The notes: generated by a model from the sequence alone, not told the origin. Shown: positions 23,874 to 36,035, counted from the first letter of the stretch. The stretch: 64,000 nt of DNA from Persicaria tinctoria (GCA_037127255.1 JBANSL010000013.1:6326188-6390187); one strand, 5' to 3'. Numbers and translations are program-made.

Positions 23874-24726
23874 AAGGTATTTGATTGCCTTTATTTTATT
23901 TTGCCTATTCATCACCAATATCCTAGACTCTTGATAATTCTCAAGTGTTTTATTATTAATTTAATTGGTTATAACTTATAAGTTAGTCATCACAGATTTA
24001 ATCAAAGTCGAGGTTATCCTATGTTTTCATTCTTCACCTCTCATTCCTTTCCTTAAATAGAAAATGATTTACCCTTCAAATATAATAAAATTATAAGGAC
24101 AAAATGGAAATTTTACATGTTTAACAATATTTAACGGCACTCTTAATGAAAAAGATGACATTGAGGATCTTTTACAAGTATCTGGCTAGAGTGGTTTCTT
24201 GAATTTTTTTTAATTGGGCATTGTGAAGCCTCTTCTTTGTTGTGGCCCATTTGGAACTTTAAACAAGTGAAACTAACATCTACAACAATTTACAAATTGA
24301 GCAAAGCAATATATATGTGAGAACCACCTTGGGAACCTTCATCGTAGCTTGAGAAAGTGTTGTGGTTGGTAGACGGATCGGAAAGATCAAACATTCACTT
24401 CGATGTTGCAAACGAGACCAATCGTCACCTCGGGGATGCTGGTTTAGTTGTTTTTGGCAAGGCATATGCTGAAAGAATTGGAGGGGGTCATGAGGTATGA
24501 ATTGAGGCGTGCTCGTTTGTCGCTGATTTTATTCACCAGTAGCGTGTCTTGGAATCACTCTTGCACCGAGGCTATGTGTAGAATCAAGTCTATCACGCGC
24601 GCGAACTGCCCAATTCATCATAAACAAGAAAAAATCGACATTCATAAAATCAAACTGATATTAAACATTCAACTATACATAACACAAGGCAAATCAACTC
24701 AATGTGGACACCTGGTTAGAGATTTT
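23874..24726. other. Intergenic DNA with an unidentified coding-like trace
   Basis: At 24390-24500 the plus strand reads IHFDVANETNRHLGDAGLVV and FGKAYAERIGGGHEV before a stop. It looks coding-like, but I do not recognise it and no flanking exon is evident. The rest shows nothing. Confidence 0.3.
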
Positions 24727-25025
24727 ATGTTACTTGTAAGTTGTAACCCCATTCCTTGTCGTATCACGACACCAGCTTGACGAAATTGCCATTCAAAGCA
24801 ATTCCAGACATGGCATCGAAGATGCTTAACCTATGAAAGTCAAAAGCATAATAAGCAAACAAGGCATAAGAGCTACACCGTTCAGTTCAGTAAAAACAGC
24901 CAAGTGAGATCGCAAAAGTAGTACCTGCTATCACCTAGAAAGTTGCTAAATACCACATCTGCTTTAGTATAACCAGGGATGCCCTTCATATTGGTCTCGA
25001 ACTACTCTATATTTAGATCATAACC
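24727..25025 (-). pseudogene. GAPDH C-terminal exon remnants
   Basis: Two minus-strand exons with an intron between them encode the C-terminus of glyceraldehyde-3-phosphate dehydrogenase. Exon 24925-25025 gives FETNMKGIPGYTKADVVFSN then FLGDSR. Exon about 24727-24830 gives SIFDAMSGIALNGNFVKLVS, then a stop, then YDKEWGY. The stop replaces the Trp of the conserved SWYDNEWGY motif, and another stop precedes FETN. The copy is therefore dead. Because an intron is kept, it came from genomic DNA and not from mRNA. The cytosolic GAPC type is most likely. Confidence 0.85.
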
Positions 25026-25995
25026 CTGCCAATCAAGATATAAAGTGTACAAATGTTATCAGCTCTCTTTCATAGGAAAGCTACTTTCTACGGGGAAAAA
25101 CATTCCGTTTCCTTTCAATCTTCATTCAAGAAACTAAGAGAGAATACAGAAATAAAGAAATTCCGCAATTGAATACAAACTTGGTGTTTACTTAAAAGAT
25201 AGGGCACAATATTTTTTAGCATAAAAACATAGACATGATCAATAAGATCATGAAAAATAAGATGCTATGAACAAATATCTTTTCAGTGAACTGTTATCAA
25301 AACAAGATGCTGAAAAAAGGACCTTTAAAGAAGCTACTGAAAATAAAACAAAAGTACTGATGAAGTCATATTCATCTCCATGCATTGTCAGTTTGTCACC
25401 TAGCACCTTGCAAATAACCAGTAAACTCTTCAGCTGATCCCAGGCAGTTCGCACTTACATATGATGCTTGGATCATTAAATAATAGCAAAATAAGGGACT
25501 TCTCAATGTGATTTCCATTGTTTTCTTAAATCCAATCTTCATGCATCTAGACAAAGTGGCCTATTTTATATTTTGCTCTTACGCCTTATTCGGGAAATGA
25601 TAGTGTGTCTTTATTGTCAATGCCTATATAAGCTCCTCAGAGTTGTTTTTCCATCTATTCAAGAAACACTACAATGCTTGCTGTGTATTTTAGTGATTTT
25701 AGAACTTTGAGTAATCTAAATCAGTTAACAAGTAAGGACATGTCACAACTGAACAAAGCAAATATAACAGACAGAATACAAGATGGAGCAATATCTGCAA
25801 GTATGCTGAGGTAGAGGAACACCAATTAGACGTTGTAAAAACCGCAGACAACATTTGAAAAAGCCAATACCATAAAGACACAATGGGAAATTTCCAAGAA
25901 ATAATTTATGGGAGTAAAAAGAAATTATTACCAATCTAAAATACTAAAATCAAACAAAAGAGAGCATAAATCATCCCTGTCTATGAAGGGAATAC
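25026..25995. other. Non-coding DNA between GAPDH and ABC exon remnants
   Basis: The position fits an intron or decayed exons downstream of the ABC transporter remnant. No further ATPase exon (signature LSGGQ, Walker B) was recognised. Confidence 0.4.
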
Positions 25996-26635
25996 CTGAG
26001 GAAGTGCAATGATAAATTCATGAGCATTTGCAGCTTTGGCTGCCTTTGTTACATCATCCTTGGACACATCAGCATCTGGTAAACCATATTCAATATTTTC
26101 TCTAACAGATACTGAGAAACTGGATCCTGCATCATAAAATCTCCTTGTGCATTTGCAAGTTCAATTCTTTGTCTTGTGAAAGTAAGAATGAGACTAAGAT
26201 TGGGTCTATGTAAACCAGTAGACTGGATTTTATATCTTGAGAAAAAAGAAAGCAACATTCTTGGCTGCTATTATCTAATAGTATAGTTAATGCTGAATGA
26301 TAATCATACCAGATTTACAACTGAAACAACTCGTGCCCATTCACTTTTGTCAAAGGTCCTGATATCTTCACCACCAACAATTATATGTCCACTGGTTGGC
26401 TACCAAACAGCATTCATAGAAGTGAGTTATATACACATAAAAACAACTGAATGGCTAGATATTTAAAAGCTCCGAAAGCAGCAAACCTCATAGAAGCGTG
26501 GCAATAACTGTACGATTGTACTGTTTCCTGCACCAGTTGAACCCACAAGTGCAGTGACTGTGCCACATTTCAGTGTCAAGTTAAGACCACTAAGCACCTC
26601 CAAATCAGGTCTCAAGGGATAAGAGAAGTGCACAT
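25996..26635 (-). pseudogene. ABCB half-transporter ATPase remnant (ABCB28-like)
   Basis: Three minus-strand exons encode part of an ABC transporter nucleotide-binding domain. Exon 26487-26635 reads VHFSYPLRPDLEVLSGLNLT and, after LKCGTVTALV, the Walker A region GSTGAGNST. Exon 26310-26399 reads PTSGHIIVGGEDIRTFDKSE then WARVVSVVNL. Exon 25996-26126 covers the Q-loop region and KAANAHEFIIALPQ. The Walker A lysine is Asn (GAGNST), and a 4-nt loss shifts the frame after DPV in the third exon. The signature motif and Walker B are absent. The sequence is closest to plastid-type ABCB28 half transporters, from family knowledge only. Confidence 0.85.
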
Positions 26636-29328
26636 CTGAATCATAACAATCACATACATGAAAGGATGTACATATGAACAATTCAGAGAAAGAGAATCAT
26701 ATTTAGAATATTTTCTTTTGTCAAAGTTATGTGGTTGAAATTCTTAGGGGGGAATTGCAACAAGAGACAGAAATCAGTACTAGAGCTAATTATGTAGAAA
26801 AAACTTACAAAAACAAAATGCAAATCTATCACAGAATTAAAAATTGTTCATCCAAGAAAATGAAACACCAACTTTATTGGGGAAAACACAGCGAAAGCTA
26901 CAAATTAATCTCCTAATATATGTTTAAACTCATTTTTTGTGCTGATTTCACATTCTATATTAACATACTAATATGTCTCTTTCATCCTATCAGTGAATCT
27001 CAACAAAGCTTATAATATTGATTTTGTAATCGTAAGCAGAGAAATTTAGCAATACCTGCACTTTCGAATTCGAGTTTGATGAATTGATTTAAATTGAGAT
27101 TTATGAATTTAATTGATTGAGGCTAGGTATTCGTTTGCGATTGAAGATTGGTTAATTTAGGATTTAGATATTGAGACTTGATTTTATTTAAATTTACGCC
27201 TTAAAGGTGTTTGTAGAAATGCTTAAACGAGCTTTTGAGATGGAGTTTATCTTCGGATTACTTGAGGTCTACAACTCCTATATTTTTCAAAGTCACCACT
27301 TCTGGTTAACCTTCTTTAATTATCTCCTTAAATTGCAAGACAGATTAAATGTATCTTTCTCCGTAGCTTTTTTTTTGGGGGTAAAGATCTTTTTCCCTAG
27401 CTTATTCTGTTAGAAGCCTCTCAATTTGTTTGGTTATTAAACTGTTTAATTAAGGACTTAAGGCATTCATTGCCACAAGGCAACCAACTCTGTTGTTAGT
27501 ATAGTAGCTAATAAAGTTAGAAAATGATCTTTCTCTATATGTACCTTCCAAAATAATTTTTTTCCTTAGGTTAACCTACAACCTATTCACCTGATATAAG
27601 GAAGAAATTCCAAGCCTTTAAGTAATGTGTTCACTATGTCTTCCCCGTGAGAATTTTACAAACATGTTAAGATTCATGTAAATCATAATGCTTTAACAGT
27701 TCTATTGCAATAGTTATGAAGGGAAATTGGATACACATTTGGTCACTTTATAAAGTATGAAAAAGTACATAATTTGGGAAACAAACCCGAAGATCGAATG
27801 CACCTAACATCCGACACTGAACCGGAGCACAGGAGGCGTCGAAAGGAAGGGCTAGTCTCTTCCTTTGATCACATCTGACACTGAATCGGAACAGCAAACG
27901 CAGGCATCCTGCATCGAGAGGGGACTCGATAAGCAATCCTGAGTTCTGGATTATCCAAAGCTCAAAACCTCTAAGGGAAGTGGTTACGCTAACATTCATG
28001 AAACTTGGCCCTGTTTGGGCGGTAAAAGGAAAGACTAAGACAGATAAAGGAAAGTTGGGCATATAGCCACTTTCAACAGCTTGTTTTGCCCATTTGAGTG
28101 CTCGAAAAAGCTTTGCCATCCTTTTAGGTTCTTTCTTTTGTTGGAATTGCGTGTTCCCACCTTCGGTGCCCACAGCTTCTCCTATCTGCTGCTAGCAAGC
28201 CCTTCCAGATGCAGACATTGATAACTGATATACCCAAAACATGTCCAATATGCCACACAGTTTCTCGTTTTGTTGTACATGACTCCTTACACCTGTAATA
28301 TATCAAACCTTAATAATTTCATTCGCTCACAGCTATTGTATTCCATTAAAATTAAAAAGGGGGAGGGGGGAAAAATACCCGTTTCCCCCATTGGAAACAA
28401 ACAGCTTCAAATTTGCCAAGGCGGTGAATCAATCTGCAGAAGCTTTGTTTTATAAACTGAAATAAGAAGGCAGGTTAAAAATGCACAATTGGTGTTTGGT
28501 TACAATGAATAACGTACACCGGTAAGGAGATTATACTGAAATTACTGAATGATATTTTTATGCCAAACAAATCCTTTATCACAAATAACCAGAGACGAAA
28601 ATTTTGGCGGTAAACCAAATTATTACCCCTGCCATTAGCTTCTGTCAAATGTTTTACAGCCATAAGTTTAAACCATCACTGACATATCGTGTAAACTGCT
28701 CTCCAGCTTCTCATATTTTCCCTGTAACAATACATAAATTAACATTACTGCTACTGGCTGAGCTGGCACAAAAAATTTATGCTAAAGCATAGGTGGAGAT
28801 CAACAACTCATACATCCGTAGCAAATTTATGCCGAAGGCAAGTGATGATCCCTAACAACTTTTCAAAACAAGCTTGGAAGAAATAGCATGTTCAAATGGA
28901 CTTCAATTTTCAGACGTTCTAGAAGGGTGGGGAAAAAAACCTCTAGCCCAAAAATCCTTGGATCACCAAAGAAAGAACGATTGTCAAATACTGCCTTGCT
29001 GGCTTTAGACAATAATTACCTACGTTGAGGTAGAGTTTATAAGAGTTCGGTCTTTTCCAAACAGCGAAACCATTAAAAAAAAGTACTAAAAGTTGACAAG
29101 ATACTTACCATTACAGCAACCTTGTAGTTCAAACTAGTGATTGTGCTCCACACATGTGAAATAATGCATGATAGAGGCCAAGCGTTCCCTGACCACCATA
29201 CCTGACAAAATCTTCTCTGTTCAACCACGTAACGTAAAGATTCCATTCAAAGTGACAGAACACCATTTTCTGTGCAAATCACAACTATAGCGAGAAATGG
29301 GAGAATATTAACCTGTCTAGGAACTAGG
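26636..29328. other. Intergenic DNA and PPR 3' flank
   Basis: No gene is supported. A 141-codon minus-strand frame at 27748-28173 (PKRMAKLFRALKWAKQAVES) shows no recognised domain. The last few hundred bases before 29329 are the 3' flank of the PPR gene. A G-rich poly-purine run lies near 28355-28370. Confidence 0.4.
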
Positions 29329-31218
29329 TCACTCTTGGAGTTTATCTGAGTGAAGACTGCCAATAAGTGAAGTATACATGGTATTATCAGGAGTAATACC
29401 GGAAGCTCTCATCTCATCGTAAAACATAAAAGCCTCATCTGACTTTCCCTCTTTGGACAATCCTGAAATCATGGCTGTGTATGTCACCACATTCGGGATT
29501 AATCCCTTACTAGACATCTGATTGAACAATTTCAGCGCCTCATCCACCTTTCCAAATGTGCATTCACCATGTATGAGTGAGGTGTATGTGTAGACATCAG
29601 GAATCAATCCCCTTTTCTCCATCTCATTTCTTTGCTCATAAGCTTCCTTCAATCGACCTTTCTTGCTATATCCATCGATTAACGCATTGTAAGTGACAAC
29701 ATTTGGGCCCTCTCCATCCCTTTCCATCATTCCTAAAACCCTCTTTGCTTCAGTAAAGTCCCCTTCCTTGCAGTGTATAGCAACCAAAGTTGTGTAGTTT
29801 ACGGTGTTCAGAGACAAGCCCTTATCTTCCATTGAATACAACAACTTCTTTGCTTCCTCCTGGCGGTTCAATCTACAGAGCCCAATAGCGATTGTATTAT
29901 AGGCAAACACATCTGCCTGCAACCCTTTCCTCTCCATGACATCTCGCAGGTATAATGCTTCATCGACCATCCCTTTCCTCCAGTAACCATCCATTAGTGT
30001 ATTGAAAACCACCTGATTTAATTCAATTCCTTTGCTTTGCATCTCATTGACTAGCCTCTCAGCTGCCTCCATCTGCCCTGCCTTACACAACCCATTGATC
30101 AAAGCTCCATATGTTCGAGCATTTGGAGAAAGGCCTCTCTCAACCATTTCATCAAACAGTTGGAATGCCCTCTTCAAATCCTCTCTCATACATCTCCATT
30201 TAATCAGCGCAGTGTACAAGTATACATCCCCTTGAATCCGTCTCTCACACATCTCATCAAACAACTCCTCTCCCTCCTTAATATTTCCACTATTAGCATA
30301 CACATCAATCAAAAGTGTGTAGGTAGCCACATTTCGCCCCACATTGTCCTTCTCCATAATCCTCAACACCTTGTGGACCTTTTCGAAATCATTCTTCTTA
30401 ACATACCCATCTATCAATGAATTATACGAGTACATGTTGGGCTTAACTCCTCTTCTCTCAATCTCAACCATCAACTTCTCAGCCCCCTCAACATCCCCTT
30501 TCTTACACAGACAATCAATCACGAGCGACAATGAAAACACAGTTATCTCAACACCATAATCAACCATCCTATGAAACAGCCTGTACACCATATCAAACTC
30601 CCGAGATTTCTTCATTTCAACTAAGCAGAACATACAAGATCTCTCTTCGATCTCAACAGTGCCAAAGCTGGCCTCATAATCAAACACCTCCATAGCCCTA
30701 CAGAACAGCTTGTTCTCCGAATAAACCCGGAGCAACATATCCCAGAACTTGTCTCTGGTTTTGGGCTCATCGGAGAACTCTTCCACCATAGAAGCCAAAT
30801 CACTAACGGAACATTTCAGAGCATCATCAATTACCATTGAATTCATCAATTTCTTCGCAACTGCAAACTTTCTGGCTCCCAACAGCCTGAAAAGAAGAGT
30901 GATGTGGGCGGTGAGATCAGGCTTTGGGGAAGAAGGGATAGATGGGGTTCCGAGTCTGTGTAATATGTTGAAGAACTGCAAGCAGGATTCAACTGGAAGC
31001 TGCGGATTAGAGAGAACCAACTGGGTAATGCTAGGGTTTATGTGAGTGAGAAGGGATGAACTCTGGAGTGCTCTAGGGTCATTGTTGGTTTCCAGAACAT
31101 GGAAGATTTGATCTGCAATTGCTTGACTGTGTCTCAAACATGAGTTTGATGAATTGTTGAAGATTCTAGTTAGTTTTTGCATCCTGAATTGAAATGAATC
31201 CCTAACTTCTAGCATCAA
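29329..31218 (-). CDS. P-class pentatricopeptide-repeat (PPR) protein
   Basis: This is an intronless CDS of 629 codons on the minus strand. After ~200 residues of leader and degenerate repeats come about eleven consecutive 35-residue P-type PPR motifs. Examples are PNMYSYNSLIDGYVKKNDFE, RNVATYTLLIDVYANSGNIK, PNARTYGALINGLCKAGQME, PDVYTYTSLIHGECTFGKVD and PNVVTYTAMISGLSKEGKSD, and a final partial motif ends SLIGSLHSDKLQE. There is no E, DYW or SMR domain, so an organelle RNA-binding role (stability, splicing or translation) is inferred and not editing. The N-terminus has an in-frame second start, MQKLTRIFNNSSNSCLRH, that fits a mitochondrial presequence better than the first Met. A 171-bp tandem duplication lies just upstream. 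Confidence 0.93.
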   Translation of the reverse strand: MMLEVRDSFQFRMQKLTRIFNNSSNSCLRHSQAIADQIFHVLETNNDPRALQSSSLLTHINPSITQLVLSNPQLPVESCLQFFNILHRLGTPSIPSSPKPDLTAHITLLFRLLGARKFAVAKKLMNSMVIDDALKCSVSDLASMVEEFSDEPKTRDKFWDMLLRVYSENKLFCRAMEVFDYEASFGTVEIEERSCMFCLVEMKKSREFDMVYRLFHRMVDYGVEITVFSLSLVIDCLCKKGDVEGAEKLMVEIERRGVKPNMYSYNSLIDGYVKKNDFEKVHKVLRIMEKDNVGRNVATYTLLIDVYANSGNIKEGEELFDEMCERRIQGDVYLYTALIKWRCMREDLKRAFQLFDEMVERGLSPNARTYGALINGLCKAGQMEAAERLVNEMQSKGIELNQVVFNTLMDGYWRKGMVDEALYLRDVMERKGLQADVFAYNTIAIGLCRLNRQEEAKKLLYSMEDKGLSLNTVNYTTLVAIHCKEGDFTEAKRVLGMMERDGEGPNVVTYNALIDGYSKKGRLKEAYEQRNEMEKRGLIPDVYTYTSLIHGECTFGKVDEALKLFNQMSSKGLIPNVVTYTAMISGLSKEGKSDEAFMFYDEMRASGITPDNTMYTSLIGSLHSDKLQE

Positions 31219-31253
31219 TCTGCATATTTTACGGCATTATTCAGCAAGCATAC

Positions 31254-31595
31254 AAATTTAAAATTCCAAGTCGATCCCTCTCGAATCAAATACCGAGCCC
31301 AATTATTCGCACCAAACCTGGCTCCAACAACAGTTGCAATTATATTGAAACGAGATCTCACCGGAGCATACAGTGTGGTGCTGAATCGGTGGAAAATGGG
31401 GGTACGGCGGTGGGTTGAGCCGTTAAATTTAAAATTCCAAGTCGATCCCTCTCGAATCAAATACCGAGCCCAATTATTCGCACCAAACCTAGCTCCAACA
31501 ACGGTTGCAATTATATTGAAACGAGATCTCACCGGAGCATACAGTGTGGTGCTGAATCGGTGGAAAATGGGGGTACGGCGGTGGGTTGAGCCGTT
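31254..31595. repeat. 171-bp tandem duplication upstream of the PPR gene
   Basis: Unit 1 (31254-31424) and unit 2 (31425-31595) are nearly identical, with only a couple of substitutions visible (CCTGGCTCC versus CCTAGCTCC). The unit length is a multiple of three and contains no stop in one frame of each strand, so frames of 105 and 108 codons run through both units. It lies in the leader or promoter of the PPR gene. Confidence 0.95.
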
Positions 31596-31599
31596 GATC

Positions 31600-32870
31600 G
31601 GTGGTGCAGCACGCAGTGTAGCTGAAGAAGACGGAATTACGGCGGCTAATTTGCAAATTCCCCCCTTCTAACTTTTTTGCGAATTTCTAGGAGGTAATGA
31701 CTTTGTACCACGAGGGTTGGTGGGAACATAAAAAAAGTTTAGCATATAGAAAGATGGAGAAAGCAAACTATTTGTCTGTAAAGTTCTTTTCCATTTTATA
31801 ATTAAATAAAAAATGGTTAAATACTAAATGCTACTGACTATAACAGACCTGGAGTTCCTGTTCAGAACTTCAGAGTTTTTCAATATTTCACCATAATCCT
31901 TCACTTGTAGAAAACATTTATGCACCTACAGATAAAAGTATAAAACCAATTTGAAAAATGATGTGCAGATAATCTTCTAGTTGAAAAACTAAATAACAGA
32001 AGCAGAAAGAATACCGTAATCAATTGTGTTTGACGTAGAGAATAGACCTTCCTTGCAGAAGTCAATGCATCTTCCAATTTTTGGAGCCAGTATCAAGTAC
32101 CCAAATTAATGACAAAAACCAGTGATCTTCTCCTTAAGTCGACAATGTGCTGGTTCTTCTCATTTCACCTCTCTTGCATCTCAGAATTCTAGACAATGAA
32201 AAAAAAACATTAGTTTCCTCTAATGATTCGAGGAAGCTAGAACAGCACATCAGAAGATATTAGCAAACGTCACATTTCCTGAAACTGGTACAAATAGAGA
32301 CCAACAACTTATGTTAGATCTCTCACATTCTTGGGTAACCTCAATCAAAATGAGAAGATGCAGCTCAAATCTAAGGACTCGAGTTCATTTCACCCACAGG
32401 ATAACAAACCCTATTAATCTCGATATTCATTTTCCTTGTTATGGACAGGGACTGCTCTAACACAAATGTAACACAAAACTTACTCCTATTAAGCCCCTGC
32501 CTAAGCCTACAAATTATCAAAACAAGAGGAATTAATCTACTTAAGCCTTTAACATGAACAACTTAAGGTACCAAAGCACCCCATGGGATCCTCTATTACT
32601 ACTGCAATAGGCAAGATCCTTGAATCCATGAAGAATTGCAACTAAGTCACGATTTAATTTAATTTTCTTTGGAGGGTGCAAGCCAACAAAATTGCACCTG
32701 ATGCAACACATCTGTATCTAGCAACATTAAAAGAAACAAGTAGTATAAAAAATAATGTATTTTAGTATATATGTAAGAAAGAAACCCTCAACCTCCAAGG
32801 TAACTTATTAGCAAGTTTTTACGGATTTTTTCATTACAAGCAAAATCCCAAGTTACCACTATCTTTTTAC
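31600..32870. other. PPR upstream intergenic DNA
   Basis: No protein, RNA or clear repeat was recognised. It separates the PPR gene from the copia remnant. Confidence 0.45.
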
Positions 32871-32875
32871 ATTTT

Positions 32876-34973
32876 ATGTCCCTTGTCACAAATTTTTTTG
32901 GGCGAACTATTGCATCCGTTCAAACGGATAATGGGATGGAATTTAAGCCTCTCATTCCTCATTTCCAACAATTGGGGATCAATCATCGCTTGACGTGTCC
33001 ATACTCACACCCACAAAATGGAAGTGTTGAAACTCGTCATCGACGAATTATCGACATGGGCCTAACTCTTCTTAAGCATGCCTCATTGCCTCTCACCTTT
33101 TGGGACTATGCCTTCCAAACCTCCGTGTACCTTCTAAACCGACTTCCCACTACTGCCCTCCAAAATGAGTCCCCATATTTCATTCTCTTTAAACACAGTC
33201 CGGATTACAAATTTCTTAAGGTGTTTGGTTGTTTATGCTTTCCAAATTTAAGGCCCTATAATCCCCACAAATTCAATTTTCGCTCAAAACCTACCATCTT
33301 TTTGGGATATGGCTCTCATCAAAAAGGGTATGTGTGTTATGATTGGGTGGACAAGATGTGATTTTTCATGAGACAATTCCCATTCACATCTTCAATACCG
33401 AATCCTAGTCCAAACACAGCCCTTTTACCCACCCCCTCCACTTTACCTCTCCTTTATAATCCCCTAAGACCATCAGCAACCATGGGTAAACCTCTTTCCC
33501 CCTTTTTTTCTCATCTTCCTATCACAACTTTACAACTCATTTATTTTTTTGTTTAAAATAATTTTCATTTTTTCTACCTCTTTCTAAAAGGTTTCCTCTA
33601 CAAGCATGAGAAACCTCTTTTACCTCTTTTCAAATTTATTTTCACATTTTCTTTTCATTTATATCTTTCCCTTTATTATATGTGTATCATCATATATTAT
33701 TGTGAATTATTTTTATTTATAATTTTATAAATAAATAAAAATAGCAAGTAGTTAATATAAATATATTTTATTACATCAAGATTAAAATAAAAAAAAAGTT
33801 AAAAACATTATAACATACGTAAATACTAATCGAAGTACCTATAAATTCGGATCATAGCCTTGGAATTGGTTCCACAAGTGCTCAACCAAATCATTCGGAT
33901 CATAGCCTTGAACACTCAGAGAATAAGCCAACATTCATTCTTCGGTAATTCACATCCCAATGTTGGACATGCTCCACCTACAGAAAGCCCAACTACCTCA
34001 AGCCCAAACACATCCCATATTAGCCCAACTTCCTCAACCTCAAACACATCCCAACTTAGCCCATCTCCACATTCTAAGTCTTCTTCCTCTTCACACCCTC
34101 ATGCCGCCGATTCCTTGCCACCACCGCAGCACCCAATGATGACCAGGTCTCGCACCAACGACGCAAGACCTCTGGTCCGCACTGACGGGACCATACCATG
34201 GCCCCAATGCTCAGCCGTTTCCATTGTTCCCGAAGAACCAACATGCTACACTGAGGCTTCTAAGTATCCTGAATGGCGGGAGGCTATGATGAAAGAGTTT
34301 CGTGCCCTGCTTGAGACACAAACATGGAAACTGTGATGCCCTTATTTCCATGGGATTCTCTTCTTGCCCTGTTGATTCATCTCTCTTTTCCTTTTGCCAT
34401 GAGAATCAGTGTATCTTTGTCCTTGTGTCTGTTGACGATCTGCTGATTATTGCATCTAATCCTCATATATCTGCAAGTTTTGTATTGTCTTTGGGCAGGC
34501 TCTTTCCGGTTAAGGATCTTGGTCCTGTGAAATTCTTCCTTGGAATCGAAATCTGTCGAGACTCATCTGGCTTCACATTGTCTCAGTCCAAACATATAAC
34601 TGAGATCCTCACCAAAGTTGGCATGACAAATTCCAAACCTGCTGCTACTCCGATGGCCACCAACTACGATCCTTCACAGTCATCCCCACTATTTGATAAT
34701 CCTACCCTCTATCGCAGCACAGTTGGAAGTCTTCAGTATTTAAGTTTTACCCGCCCCGATATTGCTTTTGCTGTGAACAGAGCATCACAATTTATGCATA
34801 GTCCAACTGATTGGGGCGCTTTTTCAGATGCCGATTGGGGCGGTGATCGCTCTGATCGTAGGTCCATCAGTGCATATTGTATCTTTCATGGTCCAAATTT
34901 GATTTCCTGGTCGTCTAAGAAGCAAACCACTGTCTCCCGCTCCTCCACTGAAGCTGAATATCGGGTCGTCTAA
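32876..34973 (+). mobile_element. Ty1/copia retrotransposon remnant
   Basis: This is a degenerate copia polyprotein on the plus strand, truncated at the 5' side. 32876-33361 is integrase: TIASVQTDNGMEF with a catalytic Asp, CPYSHPQNGSVETRHRRI with a catalytic Glu, and FGCLCFPNLRPYNPHKF. 33926-34336 is the linker and the start of reverse transcriptase (TEASKYPEWREAMMKEFRAL). The next frame (34335-34973) starts in late reverse transcriptase, so the centre is deleted. The catalytic YVDD is SVDD here. RNase H has a second deletion before AFSDADWGG and ends in TVSRSSTEAEYRVV. A Harbinger-like fragment lies inside. It is not capable of transposition. Confidence 0.9.
33469..33912 (-). mobile_element. 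PIF/Harbinger-like fragment inside the copia remnant
   Basis: The left end GACCATCAGCAACCATGGG, after a TAA, matches the termini of the 19659 MITE. Near its other side the minus strand reads GYDPNDLVEHLWNQFQGYDP, which resembles the N-terminus of the Harbinger-associated Myb-like ORF1 proteins often annotated as GST T3-like. A matching right terminus was not found, so the element is one-ended. Confidence 0.5.
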
Positions 34974-35439
34974 GAAGCAAACCACTTTCTAAAAATACGG
35001 AGTACTCCATAGTTTTAAATGGAAACTTTGAAGGGCAAATACGTCAATATACCTCTGATCATTTTTGGACCATCGATCAAACCACTCACTAATGATGGAC
35101 GGTCAAGATTACCTAATTTTAACTATTATAGTGAACGGGATTTATAATTTTATACGTATCCCATATGTCACTTAACTCATTTAGTCATTTTAGCGGTGCT
35201 TGTTCACTTGTTTTTAACATTGCTTATTCGTTGTCTAATTTTCAAGTTGTGTAAAAATGGAGGATGACAATAACTAGAAAGACTATTACTTGGATCGTAT
35301 AACCGAATTCGTAATTGAACTTGTGTTTTGTTTCAAATCTATGTATTTGTTTGCAACAAGTGTGTTTTGTTTCAAACTTTCACATTTGAGATTATGCGTA
35401 GATTTTGGGTCTTTTGCTGTATAATTCTCAATTTGAACA

Positions 35440-35660
35440 CAACCAAGCTCAAAACGAGCAACCAAGCAAATGAGGTCGTACTCAAGCTCAAAAGAATGAG
35501 CTAAACAAGCTCGAGCTTGAGCTCGGCTCGAGCACCATTCCCAACTCATGAGCCGGGCTCAAGCACCTGCTTGAGCTCGTTTTCATATGGAACTCGAGCT
35601 TGAGCTCAGCTCGTTTACAAACGAGTCGAGCTTGAACACTAGCTACTCGAGCTCGTTTGC
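35440..35660. repeat. CGAGCTC-rich palindromic repeat
   Basis: The segment is built from GAGCTCGAGCTTGAGCTC-like words that read alike on both strands and can fold on themselves. It lies between the copia coding remnant and its probable 3' LTR. Similar words flank the solo LTR at 11106. Confidence 0.6.
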
Positions 35661-35823
35661 TTGTATATCAATCCTAGACAGGTTTTCACCATGGTGAACT
35701 CGTCCTCACAAGTGTAACTCTCCTCTCTCGCCCGTCATTTTATTATACATGTAAAGTTCTATATATGGAAATTAAAGGAAATTAGAGGAGATGAGCCTTA
35801 GCACGAGACTGAGGACAGGGGTG

Positions 35824-36035
35824 TGTTAGCATTGGGCTTGTTTTGTTCAGATATGATTGGGCTGCAGGTTGGGCCTAGCCCATTTTTGTTTTGCTACCTC
35901 AGCCTTGATGTATAAATATCGAGCATTGTATTTTCCTGAGCAATTAATTCAGAATGCACATTTTCCCTCCTCCTTCCACATACCTTGTTCTTGAGTGTTC
36001 CTCACGAAGCTCAAGTTCAGATCTACAATCCCACA
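35824..36035 (+). mobile_element. Probable 3' LTR of the copia remnant, 212 bp
   Basis: It begins TGTTAGCATTGG, directly after a purine-rich tract (GAGGACAGGGG), and ends CAATCCCACA. It carries a TATAAATATCGAGC promoter-like element and a C- and T-rich leader. The DNA immediately after it (TTGTATATATATGGTTTGG) matches 10123-10140, which marks the insertion point in the dispersed repeat. No 5' LTR is present. A related promoter-like stretch (TATAAATATCGAGCATGTGC) occurs at 53190. Confidence 0.65.

Noticed and set aside
27748..28173. 141-codon minus-strand open frame
   Set aside because: No recognised domain, no homologous copy in the window and no splice context; probably chance.
30032..31045. 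Plus-strand open frames opposite the PPR gene
   Set aside because: They are antisense shadows of the repetitive PPR coding sequence, without domains or start context.
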